From Ephemerocybe angulata (lineage: Eukaryota > Basidiomycota > Agaricomycetes > Agaricales > Psathyrellaceae), in NCBI GenBank assembly GCA_013368325.1, contig JAACJK010000166.1, forward strand, positions 620,001-684,000: 64,000 nt of DNA, written 5' to 3'. The notes beneath the pieces are model-generated. The model was not told the origin of the DNA, searched no databases, and saw only the letters and a program-made list of their open reading frames with translations. The position numbers were made by a program, and so were the translations under genes. Shown here piece by piece: positions 33,168 to 46,000 of the stretch (position 1 is the stretch's first letter; each line of letters opens with the position of its first letter).

Positions 33168-35526
33168 TCAATCATAACCCTTTCCGCTACGCTGTTTCGC
33201 CCTCTTGGGCTTTTTGTGGTTCTTTTTACTCGATCCAACATCCACATTCTGCAAGATAGCCTGGAGACGCATTTGCTGCCCGGACAGTGGCTTGCCGTCG
33301 TTGCCAACAAGAACTTGGTTGGGGTAGAACGTCGACCTTGAAAATTCCATCGCGTTCTTGTTTGAACCAGCCACGAATGGCCTTGGGGCGAGATTGTGCC
33401 TTTCGAAGAAGTCATCATCCACGGCCACCGATTTATGGCCGAAGACAGACTGCGTTCCGTCCGGGTTCACTGGGATCGGCGTAACGTAGACGTCGGAGTC
33501 CTTCGAAACACGGGTCAGCGGTGCCTTCTTTTTGCCTGATACACGCAGCAATTGACGCCTGTGCGTCTCTTCGTTGAACTCCGCTTCTGTGACTGTCGGG
33601 GGAGGGTGACAGTAGAGCAATTTCCCGTTGACATAATCTTTGAGAATCCATCGTGCAGCCCGTGCTTCGTCAGGATTGCCCTGACCAGCTCGAGTGAAGC
33701 CTCTTGCGGCTAGAGAGAGGTGTTGGAGATAGGTCAAAGAGAGCAAATTGTATGGGCTTACTGGCATAGGTTTGCAGGAAATCATCGGGTCTCACTTTTC
33801 CATCGCCGCCATCTTCCGCCTCCCGAACCTTGATGGCAAGGCCATAAGTAGCCTCAAGCAGCGAGCGAGGAAGTCGCTTTACGACGAGGCCGACGGGGCC
33901 GATATATTCTCGGAGCTGATCGATAGGCATAACTCCATCGCAAACGAGGTCGGCCTTCGTTGTCGCGAATTGAGGAAACACAAGGCCAGGACAATCACAG
34001 AGAGTGATATCATCCGAAAGATTGATCGTCTGGAAGTGCTTGGTTTTTCCAGGTGTAGACGATACGCTGACCTTCTTTTCTCCAATCAACGAGTTAATAG
34101 TGCTAGACTTTCCGACGTTGGGGTAACCGACGAGACCAATGGACAACTTTGTCGGAGGCTTGCCGCTAGCATCGTGGAAGTCTGGAATAGCGAGTGTCAA
34201 CACAGTGGAATACATTATGCCAATTCGCGCTTACCGGTCAAAGGCGGGGCTGTTTGGTGGAACAATTCTTCGAGTTCAACGACAGACAGGATCCTAATCC
34301 TAGGATCCGACACATCTTCGTCGTCATCGTCCGCAGAAATGTGGATGTTTCGAATCTCTTGCTCCTTCGCATCTGCCTCGGCCTGCTTCAGCTCGTCCTG
34401 TTCAGTGCCTTCATCCTCCTCGTCCTCGTCCTCACTATCCGACCCTTTGGCTGCCTCAGCTGCCTCAGCTTCACGTTCCAACGCGTCGGCGGCCTCTTTC
34501 CGAGCTTCCTGGATAGCAATACCGAGTGCTGCTGAGTAGAAGGCGTACTTGATCCCTTCTTTATCGAAGTAATCTGCCCAGTGGCGTCTGTTGGAGGGTT
34601 AGACAAAGCCACGATTTGAGAGGAGAAAAACACGCCTTTGGTGCGCAGTCAAAAGATCTGCTTTGTTGATGAGGAGCATATTTGTACGCTTCCCTGGCCC
34701 CGAACCTGCCTCTCCTTCACTCCCCTCGACATCCTCCACATAGTCTTCCAAATCCTTACACCTGAATCTCAATGGATTTCTGGCATCGACAATTTGTACA
34801 ACAAGGTGCGATCTTTCTATGACACGCCAAAGTTGTCTCCACACCTCGATGTTACGTTCGAATGGGGTCAACAGGAAGTCGTCTCCCTCTTGCAACCTGC
34901 AAAGTAATCAGTTGTGAGGCATCGTTTCAAGGATAATCTGGCATACTGTGCAAGACTCCTACGCCATTCAAGGAAAGCAGCCTTCTCCCGTAGATCAAGC
35001 TCTTCGTGCTTCATGCTTCTCTTCCAAGCCGGTCGACGTGGGACCCGCAGCCTGCTCTCGTTCTCTTCCTGCTTTTTCAGGACCTTCGCTTCCTCGGCTG
35101 CGCTCAGAAGGTAGGGATTTTGTGAAGTTGGTGCCGTCTGGTTGATAACCTTGACATTTCTTCGCTCTAATACATGGTCAGAAACGTTCCCGGGCGTCAA
35201 AATGTCGACCTACCGGCAGTGAAATCCGTTCCTGCCAGTTGTGCGGTGGTAAAAAATTCGTCAAGATCTCGCTCTTGAGTAATAGACTTCAGTCGGGTGG
35301 AATCAAGATCTACAGAGTACTATGTCCTGTTGTCTCAGCGTTGAGTACGGCTGATATCGCAGGAGGAAACTTACCAGGGGAGACGACTCTGCTCTCTGAT
35401 GATCTTTAATCTTTCGATTGATAATAGCCCGTCCAAGACCACTTGGGTTTTGGGTTCTTTTGGGTGGAGCCTGGGCATATACCTTGAGAGTACCGACTTT
35501 CGAAGAGTAGAGTGAAAACTGACCAT
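33168..35526 (-). CDS. LSG1: Large-subunit export GTPase Lsg1
   Basis: Read from ATG at 35526 to the stop at 33168-33170, about 700 residues. The N-terminus MAPPKRTQNPSGLGRAIINR and then LDSTRLKSITQERDLDEF match Lsg1. The GTPase is circularly permuted: G4 NKADLL comes first, then an acidic insert rich in Glu/Asp, then G1 GYPNVGKSSTINSL and G3 DCPGLVFP. The C-terminus is basic (KKNHKKPKRAKQRSGKGYD). Lsg1 releases the export adaptor Nmd3 from cytoplasmic pre-60S subunits. The first coding exon appears to be just ATG, followed by a 53-bp intron (35523-35471) and the exon that starts GCTCCACCC. Without this splice, the conserved N-terminal frame has no nearby ATG. Confidence 0.92.
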
Positions 35527-35799
35527 AGTAGACGGCGACCGAGGTAATTGAGATGGTGGTAAAATAGAGCTCAAACTTGAATAGCCGCTCGGTCCCTTCA
35601 ATTGACTCTTTTCAGATTTTGATCGCTAAGCAGGCATTACATCATCTCAGCATTTGTTAAATTTGCCCCTGTCTTGCTCAGCACATCAACGTGTTCGAGC
35701 GCATAGCCTGAACTCAAATTTCTACTATGAGCGGTATATACACTTGCACATGAGGTATACTATGCAATGTTACCTCAATGAGCAACCAGTCCCAGGACA

Positions 35800-38000
35800 C
35801 CGAGAGAAGAGGTCACTTACCAAAAAATTGGCTAACAAAAAGCCCAATAGTGACCCCAGCCGCTACAGTTATCATCCTAAGGGCCAGAGAAAATCCAGTA
35901 GAATACTGTTCCTCAGATGTGTGGTACGTCTGGGATACCCCGCCTGCATGTGCTATTCCAGACTTTCCTGGAGAATAAGTGATTCAACACCCCCATTTCA
36001 AGCAAATGCCACATACCGGGACTAAGAACACCACTCCTGGCACCATAGAAGCCGTTCCGCAGATCCCCCGCGAGTAGATGTTCCGAGTACCCCAATTGCG
36101 AACGCACCAGCTGCAGATACGGTATCCGTCCTTTCAGGTACGATGATGCTGAAAGCACGGTTGGCACTGTAGGAACAGCAAGCAGGAACGACCATAACAG
36201 GAAGCTGTTTACTCCTCCAGCACTGCAAATTAGCTAACGAGGAGCATGTCGTGTAGATTGGGACAAGGAAAAACACCGTCCACCAAGGCAGGGCTTGACG
36301 CCACCAGGGTGATTCTGGGCGGCGAACACATCCTGAAGAAACCGCCGTTAGATGTCAGTGTACATTTACCTTAGTTAATCTCCTTGCACCTTTCGCTACA
36401 TTTCGGAGACATTTTCCTGGCCCATAGTTCCACTGATTATGGTGAAAGGGTCTGTGCCATTAATCAGCATGTGTGCCGTGGATATACGTCAGGTTCTGTG
36501 GATCCTCCATCTGGTGATTATAATAATATCTCCGTCGCGCTTCTGGGTCGACCAGAAGATAAAAGTCAGAGCCTATAGTGAGGCCGAACCCCTTGATGGT
36601 ATCCGCCGTGCAATTAGCGCCCGTCGTGACCGCGGGAATGACGGAGCGCGCGCTTACCAGGAACAAGGTGATAACAGCATACACCATTCTTACGGAACCA
36701 CGGAATATATTCTTTCGACATAAGCCTACATAAGCTCCAATGCGCCGATGACTGAGCATGATGGTGGTTAATTTCCTGGACTCCATTAGAGACGAGGCAC
36801 TTACGAACAGTGAACCCAGGCAGAATAACCACGACTCCAGCGGAGGAGATTGCGTTGTAGCAGAAGAAATCCCCTAGCAATGAATGCCACAATGATTGAG
36901 ACATTGGCGTACATCGCACTCTTGTTCGCAGCGTCTAACCCCAGATACTGCAGAACGCAAGCACATGCGCCAGAGACCCACATATCCAACAGTGAACCGC
37001 CGAAGGATAAGCCACAGAGGATAGACGCGCTGAGGAACGCAAGGAAGCAGCGTGTGCGCGGGGAGTATATCGGTGGCGCTTGCATCAGCCTCTTGAGAGC
37101 ATGAGTCGCTGGCCCGGGAGCAAGGTTTCCGGGTACCACGTTTCGGTAGATTGCGTGAACCTTTTGCAGCGGACTTAATGCTATACGTCCTTTCAACCGC
37201 AGGAAGAACGTCCTGGATCCCACGTCGTTCCTCAACCTCAGCGACACAATTACGATGTTCTGCAGGTAAACAAAATCTGTGGAACAGTGAAAACTCTGTG
37301 AGGTGTAGGAAGGCCTTGCGACTGGGCAGGGGTAACTCACGGGCATTCATACCCAGGGCCTGGCCACTGCGGATAGCCGCGCTTCGAGACGATGTGAAGG
37401 TGCGTCATATGCCTTGAAGCAAGGCCCTCGCCAAAGGCAGGATAAATATACGACCTGTCTCTGCCTCTGTTGCAACTCGGGTGGTCGGGGTCGACTGCAC
37501 CAGAAAAGAAAATGCTCACCGACCAGAAGGGTCCATTTCTTGTCACTGAGGATTTGGGGATACCGCTTCCTCCTCTTCTTCCCCATCGTCGGCGGTGATA
37601 GCTTTCCGTCGCGTATTTTCTCAATCAACAACCTTAAGCCAAGCGAAAGGCGATCTCCAAATGACAGAGCTTCACTAGGCGATGGCGATGCTCCTGACCG
37701 CTTCTCGTGTCCATCTGGATCTTGGCCGTGTGTGTGGGTATGACCAACGCCGTTGACAGGGAGATTGTCTCCTCGTTGTGCTGCCTGCGCCATGGAAAGA
37801 TGGTGTGTTATGAAGAAACTACAATTATTGTCACCATATCGTCGGGCCTGGCAGTACAATTCATTTACTGTTCCAGTAGTCAATGACGCACCCAAAGATA
37901 GGAGGCATTTCAGTGGCCATGTCGTTGGGCCCGAGGGGCGCAGCAAGATTCGACTTCCCGCCTCCAGGCTCCACCTATAGAATTGCTGTCAGCCCTGAAC
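35800..38000 (-). pseudogene. ThrE/PRM10-type transporter (DUF1212 family), frameshifted
   Basis: Conserved pieces of this multi-pass membrane family follow in correct order on the minus strand: GVGHTHTHGQDPDG and GDRLSLGLRLLIEKI (about 37.8-37.6 kb), PSHRLEARLSAVAR, RCFLAFLSASILCGLSFGGS, LDAANKSAMYANV, FFCYNAISSAGVVVILPG, FRGSVRMVYAVITLF, GLTIGSDFYLLVD, WRSKQLPVMVVPACCSYSAN and FSLALRMITVAAGVTIGLF (about 35.85 kb). The frame breaks at several points that introns do not explain: one base missing near 37356-37362, a frame break near 36870-36885, a near-duplicated 10 bp at 36716-36735 creating a stop, and one base missing near 36080. Family members are thought to export amino acids such as Thr/Ser, or to be pheromone-regulated membrane proteins in yeast. 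Boundaries are approximate. Sequencing error is possible but would need several events. Confidence 0.75.
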
Positions 38001-38298
38001 AAGACGGAAAGCAAACGGAACAGAGACGACCCACGCAAAGGAGAAGCACACTGCTGGTCTGAAACGTGGAACGCACGATGCAGCGGAAATGACAAGGGGT
38101 ATTCAATTGTGTGCTTCCAAAGAACTACGATACAGGACTCATAAGAATAGAAAGAGAATCAAGTTCATAAGAAGGCGTTAGGGTGGCGAATGGGTATGAT
38201 AGAGCGGGAAAAAGCGTTTTACAAAGATATACTGTACAGAGGAATAATCGATCGCATGAGGGTATAGAAAGAGGATATGCATGAGTGTGACCAGCGGA

Positions 38299-41200
38299 TT
38301 ACCAGATTTGTGGGGCAGGGGGAAGATAGTCATTAGGAAGGAGGAAGGCATCCATCCCATGCTGCGTGAATGTCTGCCCACCAAGGCTCTGGTCCGATAT
38401 CCAGACGGGGAGCTGCTCTTGCGAGACGGGTTCGAACGCTTGCCAGATTGTCTCAGCGTCAGTAGATTGACCAGGACGCCCTGAATGAGAATGATGGGGT
38501 ACGTGTCCAGCATGCTGTCCCGCAGAAGACACAAGGTGGTGACGGGAATGATGTTGTTGGTTCGAGAAGGGCACATCGTATGTCGGAGAAAACGGCTCCG
38601 AATGGGGCGGGGTTGGGTGCGACGGAGTCGATGGGTGCCCGTTGGGAGCAGTCGGTTCAATCATCATCGGAATTGAACGACGGGAATCCCTAGATGAAGT
38701 GGGTGAACGCGATGACGAGCCGTCCTTGCGTCTTCTTGAACGCTTTAGCATCACTTGAAGGGTAAGAGCATATCTCTTCCCAGGAACTATGCGACGTTAA
38801 CCCAAGGCCGAACTGGACACGCGGCATAAAAACTCACTCTGTGACATAAGACTTGACAACATCTCGACTTGAGATCGGATTCCGACGGTGTCGCAATCCC
38901 CAGGACTAGAAGCAATCGTGAGGACATGAGCTCACACACAAGGAAAAATCGCGTACAAGAGGCGAGCCAATCGGAGAAGAAGCGACGCGGTGAAGGTGGC
39001 CGTTGCATGGGTGTAATGTACCGCTGTTTGCTGGTTAGATCCAAAATTGAGTGTCTTGATATCGCTACGCACCGTATTTCATTCCTTCCCTGTAGGACGG
39101 AGAATTGACAGTGATGTCCAGGCCCCTAGATGCTATATGTATTGAACGTTGAGCGAGGTCCCTTTGAGGACCCGGCATTGTTTGAACGTCATCTGGCCCG
39201 TTTATGCCTCGCAAAGCAGTAGCGTTGTGGAACAGTTGTGCGTGGATTTGCTGAATCTGCAAGCTCTGTCGATAGAAAGCTAGAATGGGTTAGATCAATA
39301 ACCAAGGTCCACGAAGAAGCTTACCAGCATCGGGCCATTTTTTGGAGAATGCATGGTCCCATGTCTTGTACCAAAGCTCAAAATCGCTCTCTGCGCGCTG
39401 GATTTGGTCGAAGTGATCTGGCCGAACAGGGCCTTCCAAAGGACATAACGCGTTATGCACTCTTTCCCTAATCTTGATCAACTCGACTGTCGACACAAGT
39501 CGCATGTCATCATCAATGGCTAGGGGGTGGCGTAGTAATTGGCGGCAGTCCTGAATGCTCTCGTCATCCTTCATGACCGCAGGTCTCCCTGTACCGTATG
39601 AAAGCCTGTTCAAAGGAAATTAACCGGTTTCAATGGTATCGTCCGGATTGCCACTTACTGATGTTCAAAGAGATACAAGCAGAACCAAATTCTGGAGGCA
39701 ATCACGAGCTCCCTGTCCTGGTCTGGGGCGCTGCCTCCACCCATCATGCGCTCAAGAAGTCGAGGCCAGGCTTGATGCATAGCTAAAATCACAGTTAGCG
39801 CAATGTGGCGTCGACCAATTACGGAACCTTACAAAGCTCCATTGCCATACGGACTGCGTGGCCACCGCTGAGCCAGCCGTTATCAGACCACCCAGAGACG
39901 AGGACTGCGGCGAAAAATTCATCCAAAGTTCAAGCAGATAACAGAAAAACGCACTCATTGCCTGGACCGCTTCAGCTCGAACGACAGGCGCGAAAAGGCT
40001 AGCACGTGCGATGTTCTGAACTTCCTCAAGGAGTTTGAGGTGAACCTCACTCGGTTTCCCTGGAAAACAAAATTCATTTTGATTGACGGAGAAGGGGGAG
40101 TCAAACACGTTACCTCCACCATCCCGTACCCTGGCACCCACCATACAGATTGCATCAACTGCAAATGGGGACCTCTCGTGCAGAGATTCGTAAGTGTCGA
40201 TAGTGGAATCAAAAACAGGCCTGCCGAATTGTACCCTCAGCATGACTTCCTAATCCGATGACAGGCGAAATGGAACACTCACAAAAAGGTTGAACAGCCG
40301 TCATAAAAACTGAAGAATTGTTAGCCTAACCAAATAGCGGCTCAGAGATGATTTGGACATACAGTTTGAACAATTCTCGGGCTTCACTCTCGTTGATAAT
40401 GCCCTTTGTCACAACTGGATACCAGAGCTGATCAACACCTGAAAGTGCATCACCTGTGGTCACTTACCGTCCTGGAATGTTGGTGTCAAGTGCCCTGTTT
40501 TCCTTCGCTTGCTTGGCCTCGCCCTCCTATCGGGAGAAGGTGACCTGGTACGGCTTTGTGGCTCACTGCTGTCACCATTGTCCTGCGGTCAGAGGTAGTG
40601 GTTAGGTTCTGAGAAAACATCACATCGATAGCCGTACCTTTGACGCGCGCTGTGCAGCAACATCAGCGAGACCTCGAAGGACTTCCCAAGGGGCAACAAG
40701 GCCTCCAGGTGGGAGTTCTCCTGTATCGTCATCCTCGACATCCGAAGAGTCAGCACTGGTCACGTTGGAGGAAGCAGGAGCTTGTCGCTTTTGAGCAGTA
40801 GAAGGATATCTATTCGCCGATCGTTGGGAGGCATCATGTGGTTGATACCTCGCAGCAGACACAGGTTGGGTGGTCGGCGGACCCATCGTCGACTGTATTG
40901 ATGAAAATGGTGGCAGCGTAGGGGGAGCCTGCTGAGGCGGTTGAAGCGATTGTGGGTGTTGGTGGCCCCCGCCATAGTTGTATCCACCTGTCACTTGACC
41001 CGGGGCTACTTCTGGTGAAGCGCTTGGACCCGAAGAGTATATATTCGGCAAAGACGCACGCGCTGCGCGAGCGGGTCCGGGATGAACGATCGATCCCTGT
41101 GAAGGAGGATAGTTGGGGCCACCGGGAGGGGATGCATGGTGTCCCTCGCCGAGATGTTGGTGTGAAGGTGTAGGCGTGGACAAGGAAGGCGAGTTGACGC

Positions 41201-41756
41201 TTGGGGACCGGTGAAACGGAGGATAGACAGATGGTGATCTTGCGGGGTGTCCTCCTGGTCGTAGATAGCTCAGCACCTCGGCGAGGTTGTTGCATATTGT
41301 GCTCTGTGTTTGGCGGATGTCGGATACATGCGCTTCCAAGGCACGAATACGTCTGTAGAATTATGAGCAGAGCTGTCCTGTAGAGAGGAGTAAAGCGCAT
41401 ACTCCAGTCCTGCCTCCCCAGTTAAGGAGGCCTCCCTCGAGGGCTTTTCGAAGAGACACTCGAGGCCTGTGTTGCGGCAACGCTTGCAAGGAGGGTTCTC
41501 CGCCCCCTCGCAACGCATCTTCTGCTTTCTGCACGCATTCTACAACGCTCATGAGTAGCGGTAAGAATCTTTGAAAAAATTTCTTACACAGGCGCCTGAG
41601 AAAGATGTCAGCGACAAGAAGTAGGGCAGAGGGATGGTACTCACGCGGTACGCGATTGAGAGCCTTTATGACCGGCTTGATATCGCGCTTGTCGGGCTTG
41701 ACATCGTCTTCGGTCTTGTTGACAGCGCTGGAGGCACCTGGAGTGCTGGGCTCCAT
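38299..41756 (-). CDS. Zn2Cys6 transcription factor, PriB-like
   Basis: Read from ATG at 41756 (MEPSTPGASSAVNKTEDD) to the stop at 38299-38301. Splicing through an 8-nt micro-exon (41588-41595) yields RVPRACNACRKQKMRC followed by NPPCKRCRNTGLEC, a perfect C-x2-C-x6-C-x7-C-x2-C-x6-C cluster. A short coiled coil (RIRALEAHVSDIRQTQ) follows for dimerisation, then a long Ser/Pro-rich region. The middle part, with TIDTYESLHERSPFAVDAIC and HLKLLEEVQNIARASLF, resembles the fungal transcription factor middle-homology region. The C-terminus is His/Ser-rich and ends in PPAPQIW. The closest family I recognise is PriB of Lentinula, known from fruit-body primordia. The targets are unknown. Confidence 0.87.
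41540..41644 (-). other. 8-nt micro-exon (41588-41595) in the PriB-like gene
   Basis: Exon 1 ends after CCGC at 41645. Intron 41644-41596 (gtgagt to ctcag, 49 bp) leads to GCGCCTGT, then intron 41587-41540 (gtaaga to gtag, 48 bp) leads to AATGCGTGC. The phases sum correctly (112 + 8 = 120 nt). The micro-exon supplies Ala-Cys, the first zinc ligand. Skipping it shifts the frame. Confidence 0.85.
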
Positions 41757-42005
41757 GGGTTGGAGAGCGGGAGAGGGCGGGGGGTGGGCTAGAGCGGCCT
41801 AGGAGAGAGAGGTGCGGGGAAAGATGGGGCACAGAACTGGGCCAATCACGAATTGGTGCCCGATCAGGGCATCGCGGCAAGGCACCGGCACGCCCACGCC
41901 TGCACCTTGTGACCAGCCCGCATACAGCGGATTCCGGCCATCCCACCTTCAAGCGCCCACGACATCGAGAAGCTCAACGCAGACGGCCTTCAACCGACGA
42001 CCACC

Positions 42006-42910
42006 ATGTTTATGTCCCTGATCTCCCATTTGTTGAGGTGAAATTACACCCTTATCTCTCCGCAACGTCCTCCAATGCTCATAAAATAATCCAGCGCCTG
42101 GTTTGCGTTCCTGCTGCCCTGTTTCGCGACGTTCAAGGCCCTCAATCGCCTTCCACACTCGGAGCCAGAACTCAAGCGATGGGCGATGTACTGGTCCATC
42201 GTCGGCGTGTTCGTCGCCTTCGAATACATTGCCGAATGGTTTATTAGCTGGCGAGTCACCTGTATCCCTAACCGCCCGTCCCAATTAACCGTTTTGGCAC
42301 CAGGCTCCCCTTCTATTGGGAGGTCAAAACCCTCTTCCTTCTCTATTTGTCTCTTCCGCAGACGCAGGTAAGCTTCTTCGCTTCCCGACAAGATTCACTT
42401 CCGACTTACCTATCTCGACGAACGTCGTATTTTACCTAGGGCTCCACGTACATCTACCAAACCTATGTCCACCCGTTCCTCATCAAAAACGAAGCTTCCA
42501 TCGATGCCGGAATCGACGGCCTGCAGAGCAACGCCCTCACCTTTATCCAGGCCAAATTGACAGACCTCTTCCGTACCCTCTCCAATTCCGCCAACGCAGC
42601 TGGCGCTCCTGGTACTCCCGGCGGCACAGCCGGCGTCCCCTCCTGGCAAGCCTCAGCAGCGGGCCTCTGGAACGCTTACGGAGGTCAAGTCATCAATTCA
42701 TTGCGCCCACAGGGCGTGGCAGGAGCGCCCAGCGCCACGACGCCCAGCGGTTCCGCACAAGCCCAACGTTCCAACCCAACTACCCCGAATAAGCCACGTA
42801 GCTCAGCTTCGACCCCTAACGAATTCTTTGGTACCTCCACTGGCGTTCTCAACTCAAACTTCGCGAACCCTCCCTTCCCCACCCCTCAGTACTTCCAGCC
42901 CCAGCAATAG
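42006..42910 (+). CDS. REEP/DP1/Yop1-like ER membrane-shaping protein
   Basis: Four exons, 42006-42037, 42095-42250, 42304-42367 and 42440-42910, join to 240 residues. The N-terminal half is the TB2/DP1/HVA22 domain: LLPCFATFKALNR, WAMYWSIVGVFVAFEY, then WLPFYWEVKTLFLLYLSLPQT and STYIYQTYVHPFL, with hydrophobic hairpins. The C-terminal half is Ala/Pro/Ser/Thr-rich. Proteins of this family bend and stabilise tubular ER membranes. The intron at 42251-42303 uses a GC donor. The gene diverges from the PriB-like gene (249 bp between starts) and converges on SEC3 (109 bp). Confidence 0.85.
42251..42303 (+). other. GC-AG intron in the REEP-like gene
   Basis: Joining ...AGCTG at 42250 to GCTCCCC at 42304 gives the conserved W-L-P-F-Y-W-E-V-K. 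The removed 53 bp begin gcgagt and end accag. The nearby GT (gtcacc at 42255) would shift the frame. Confidence 0.75.
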
Positions 42911-43019
42911 ATCATTTTAGGTATACAGGGTATTGTACATTCCCCAAGGTTCAAAAGGTATCAAGTACTATAGATTGTCCGTCATTGTTGTATGTATCAA
43001 GAGTTGCAAGCAAATGGAA

Positions 43020-46000
43020 TCACAATCCCGCCCGTGTCTTCTTGAACGCCGATTCGATGTCAGATTTAGAAAACTCCATCGCGACCCCGCTATCCCCGTA
43101 GTATTTCGAGATGAGCGAAGTAACCTTGTCCGTAAACTTCAGGAGTTCGGCCTCGCAGGCCTTCCAAACGTTGTTCAAGACGAGATCGTCGACGGCTGAT
43201 TTGTCTGAGGCGTCAGTGAAGTGTTTCTCAACTCGCTTATACAGGCCTTCAATGTGCTTGCGCATGTCCTTGGCGTTGAACTCCTTCAAAGTCTTTCGAA
43301 GCGCCGACTTGTTATAGGTGCTTCCAGTGCTGAGGTTCGCGGAGTCAGGACCCAGTCGCTCCACCGCATCGAAGAAGTCCTAAAGATGTGTGTGAGCGGC
43401 GAAGCCCCTCAGTGGAGATAAACTCACAATAAGCTTCGCGAATGGACGTCGGAAGATGATTCTGATGTATGCGTCCACATTTTCATCGTAGATCGACTGC
43501 GCGCTCTGCCCGAACACGTTCGTAGAGGCAAGCTCCATCTTCGTCATCTCAGCGACGAAGAAGTGCATATTTTCTGCGGAGGGTTAATCACATATCCCAT
43601 CACGCGCAGTGAAGGTCGAATAACTCACCAATCAGGATAACATGGTAGTTGAGTTGCCCTTTATCTTCCCCTTCACCCTCCAGCTTCGCCATCTGTCTGA
43701 GAGACTCGAACATGCCCTTGACAATGCGCTCATACGCAGCATCTGCCAAGCTTCGAACTTCCAAACCCTCGGCACCGACCAGCTGGTTCTCTACGTTATT
43801 AACATAAGACGAGAAGTACTTGATGAACGGAGCCACGCCACGCCGCTTCTTGCTCGTCAGCTTGGTCGTCTCAATCTGCTTCAGTTGCTCGGCCTGGATG
43901 CTCATCAGTCAGAGCTCCTTGACAGACGCAGTCAAAAGATACTCACAATGTGCCTGTCGAACATAGACTTCAACCGCGTGTGTTGCTTATCGAGAAGATT
44001 CACGAAGAATGGATTATTCTTCTGCTCTGCATTCTCAATCGCTCGTTCTATAGTCCCAATGATACCAATGATCTCACTGCGAAGGACAACAGTCAGGTAG
44101 GTTCTTCACATTCCAAGTGAAACTCACAGTTTATCCTTCGCAATGGCGCTATCAAGCCAAACCTTGAGGTCGGCAGGCAGGAACCCAAAGATCAGATCCA
44201 TAGCTCCACGGATCAGCTTTACCGTCGTCTGGCTCAAGCCTGCAGAACGGGCGGCTTGTCGTCGGAAATAGCTGTCCAAGCCCATGTAGTCCGCGAAGGT
44301 GAGCCCCGCGTCATTGATCTGCAGGAAGTCGGTTATGAAGTCGCTTTCGCGGTATATCGACGTCTGGATCTGGTCCAGTACTAGATCGAACACCTAAGTA
44401 ACAGGAAAGTCAGCCTCAATAATTTTGACTTGGGACCCTATGGCACCGGCGATTCCACTGTCCATGGAGAATTAGATTTACCTCTGAAGCACGCTGATCT
44501 CCGCTAACATTTTTATCCCTATCCTTTCCACGTCCTTCCAGCGGAGAGCGAATAAGTGTACCCGCGCGACGCATACCTGCCCCAGCCTTCGACACAGGCG
44601 CTGTAGCACCGCCAAATCCTGGTACACATCGCGTCAACATGAGAAACATGCCCAGCAGCATATGGGCCTGTCACATACCGGACTCTTGATCATCTTCTTG
44701 TCCTTTCTTTACAAGACTAAGGTACTCTCCCAGCAGGGCGGTGATCTGCGTTTGATGAAGCTCGCTCATGGACGAGAAGTAGGCCTATGTGTTCGGTTTA
44801 GCCGGTCTGAGGCAAGAACGTATAGCAGTTTTGACGCCTACCGCACAAAGCCTCCCGTAAATGGATTCGTCCATTTCTTTCAGGTAAAGCATCAAACCAG
44901 CATACCGCCCCAGATATGCTTCAATCGTTTGGTGCTGGGCAACAAGTGGGTATGACTGAGCGGTCTTCGTGATCCCATTGGTATCAGCCAGGAGCAATTT
45001 GGACTGGTAACCCCATGTTAGATTATGGATAGCTGCAGTAGAACACGGTGCCGTACCTGAGCAGTAAACATGATTGAAAGGAAGTCAAACATCCTTTTGC
45101 AGAACTGGGAGTTGTGGGTCTTGTAATCCTGCAGTCGCTCCATCGTCGCGGCCATGTCTGGAAAGCATTTTGAGCATCGTTACATGCGACGTGCGGAAGA
45201 CAAGTTTTTATTCACCTGTATCTCGGCCGGCCTGCAAGGCTTTATAAAGCTCAGCCGCCGCCTCCTCAAGTCTTTGAATACTCTGTGATTTCTCCAGCGA
45301 TTCTTGAGTCAAAGTCATCAATGCATCTTGGTCAACGTGCACCGTCCGCTTGGAGGTCGTCAGATTGATGGTGGAAGTTGAAATATATGTACTCTCACGA
45401 GAAGGTTTTGGATTTCACCCAACAATGCCCGTTGGTTTTGCGTCTGAACTTGCAGACCTCTGTTCTGAGACTGAATGAACATGATATCGTCGCTAACGGC
45501 CTGGAATAGGAAGTGAGACGACAATCCAGAGGGACAAGGTGGGATGCACTAACATTCAAATGTATTTTGTATGATGATATTAGGCCGTCCATGCTGTCGA
45601 GCTCGGCCACCGCTTCGTCTAGATACTTCATGACGACCCCAATTCGGTCGTCGGATTCCAGGAACGAATGAACATTGGCCTATCAAAGGTTAGTCAGGGA
45701 CCTGAAAATGGGTACTACTGTTTACAAACCTTTTCGAGGGCGGTCAATTCGTCTAAGAGCCTCGCCTCGATCATGTCAATGGCGCCTCTGGTTGATCTGC
45801 GACCAATAACCTCGTCGCTCGCCCATTCATAGCCTTCTATCATTTCCTCGACATTGGTCAGGGTTGCTCGCGTCGACTCTTCCTCTCCATCGATGTCAAT
45901 GGTACTATCAGTAGCATTTGTGAGTAAGCGGTCGAGTAGTGCTTGATTTGAAGGGTCAAAATAAGATATTCGGACGTTTTGGTCGCGACGGTTTGGAACG

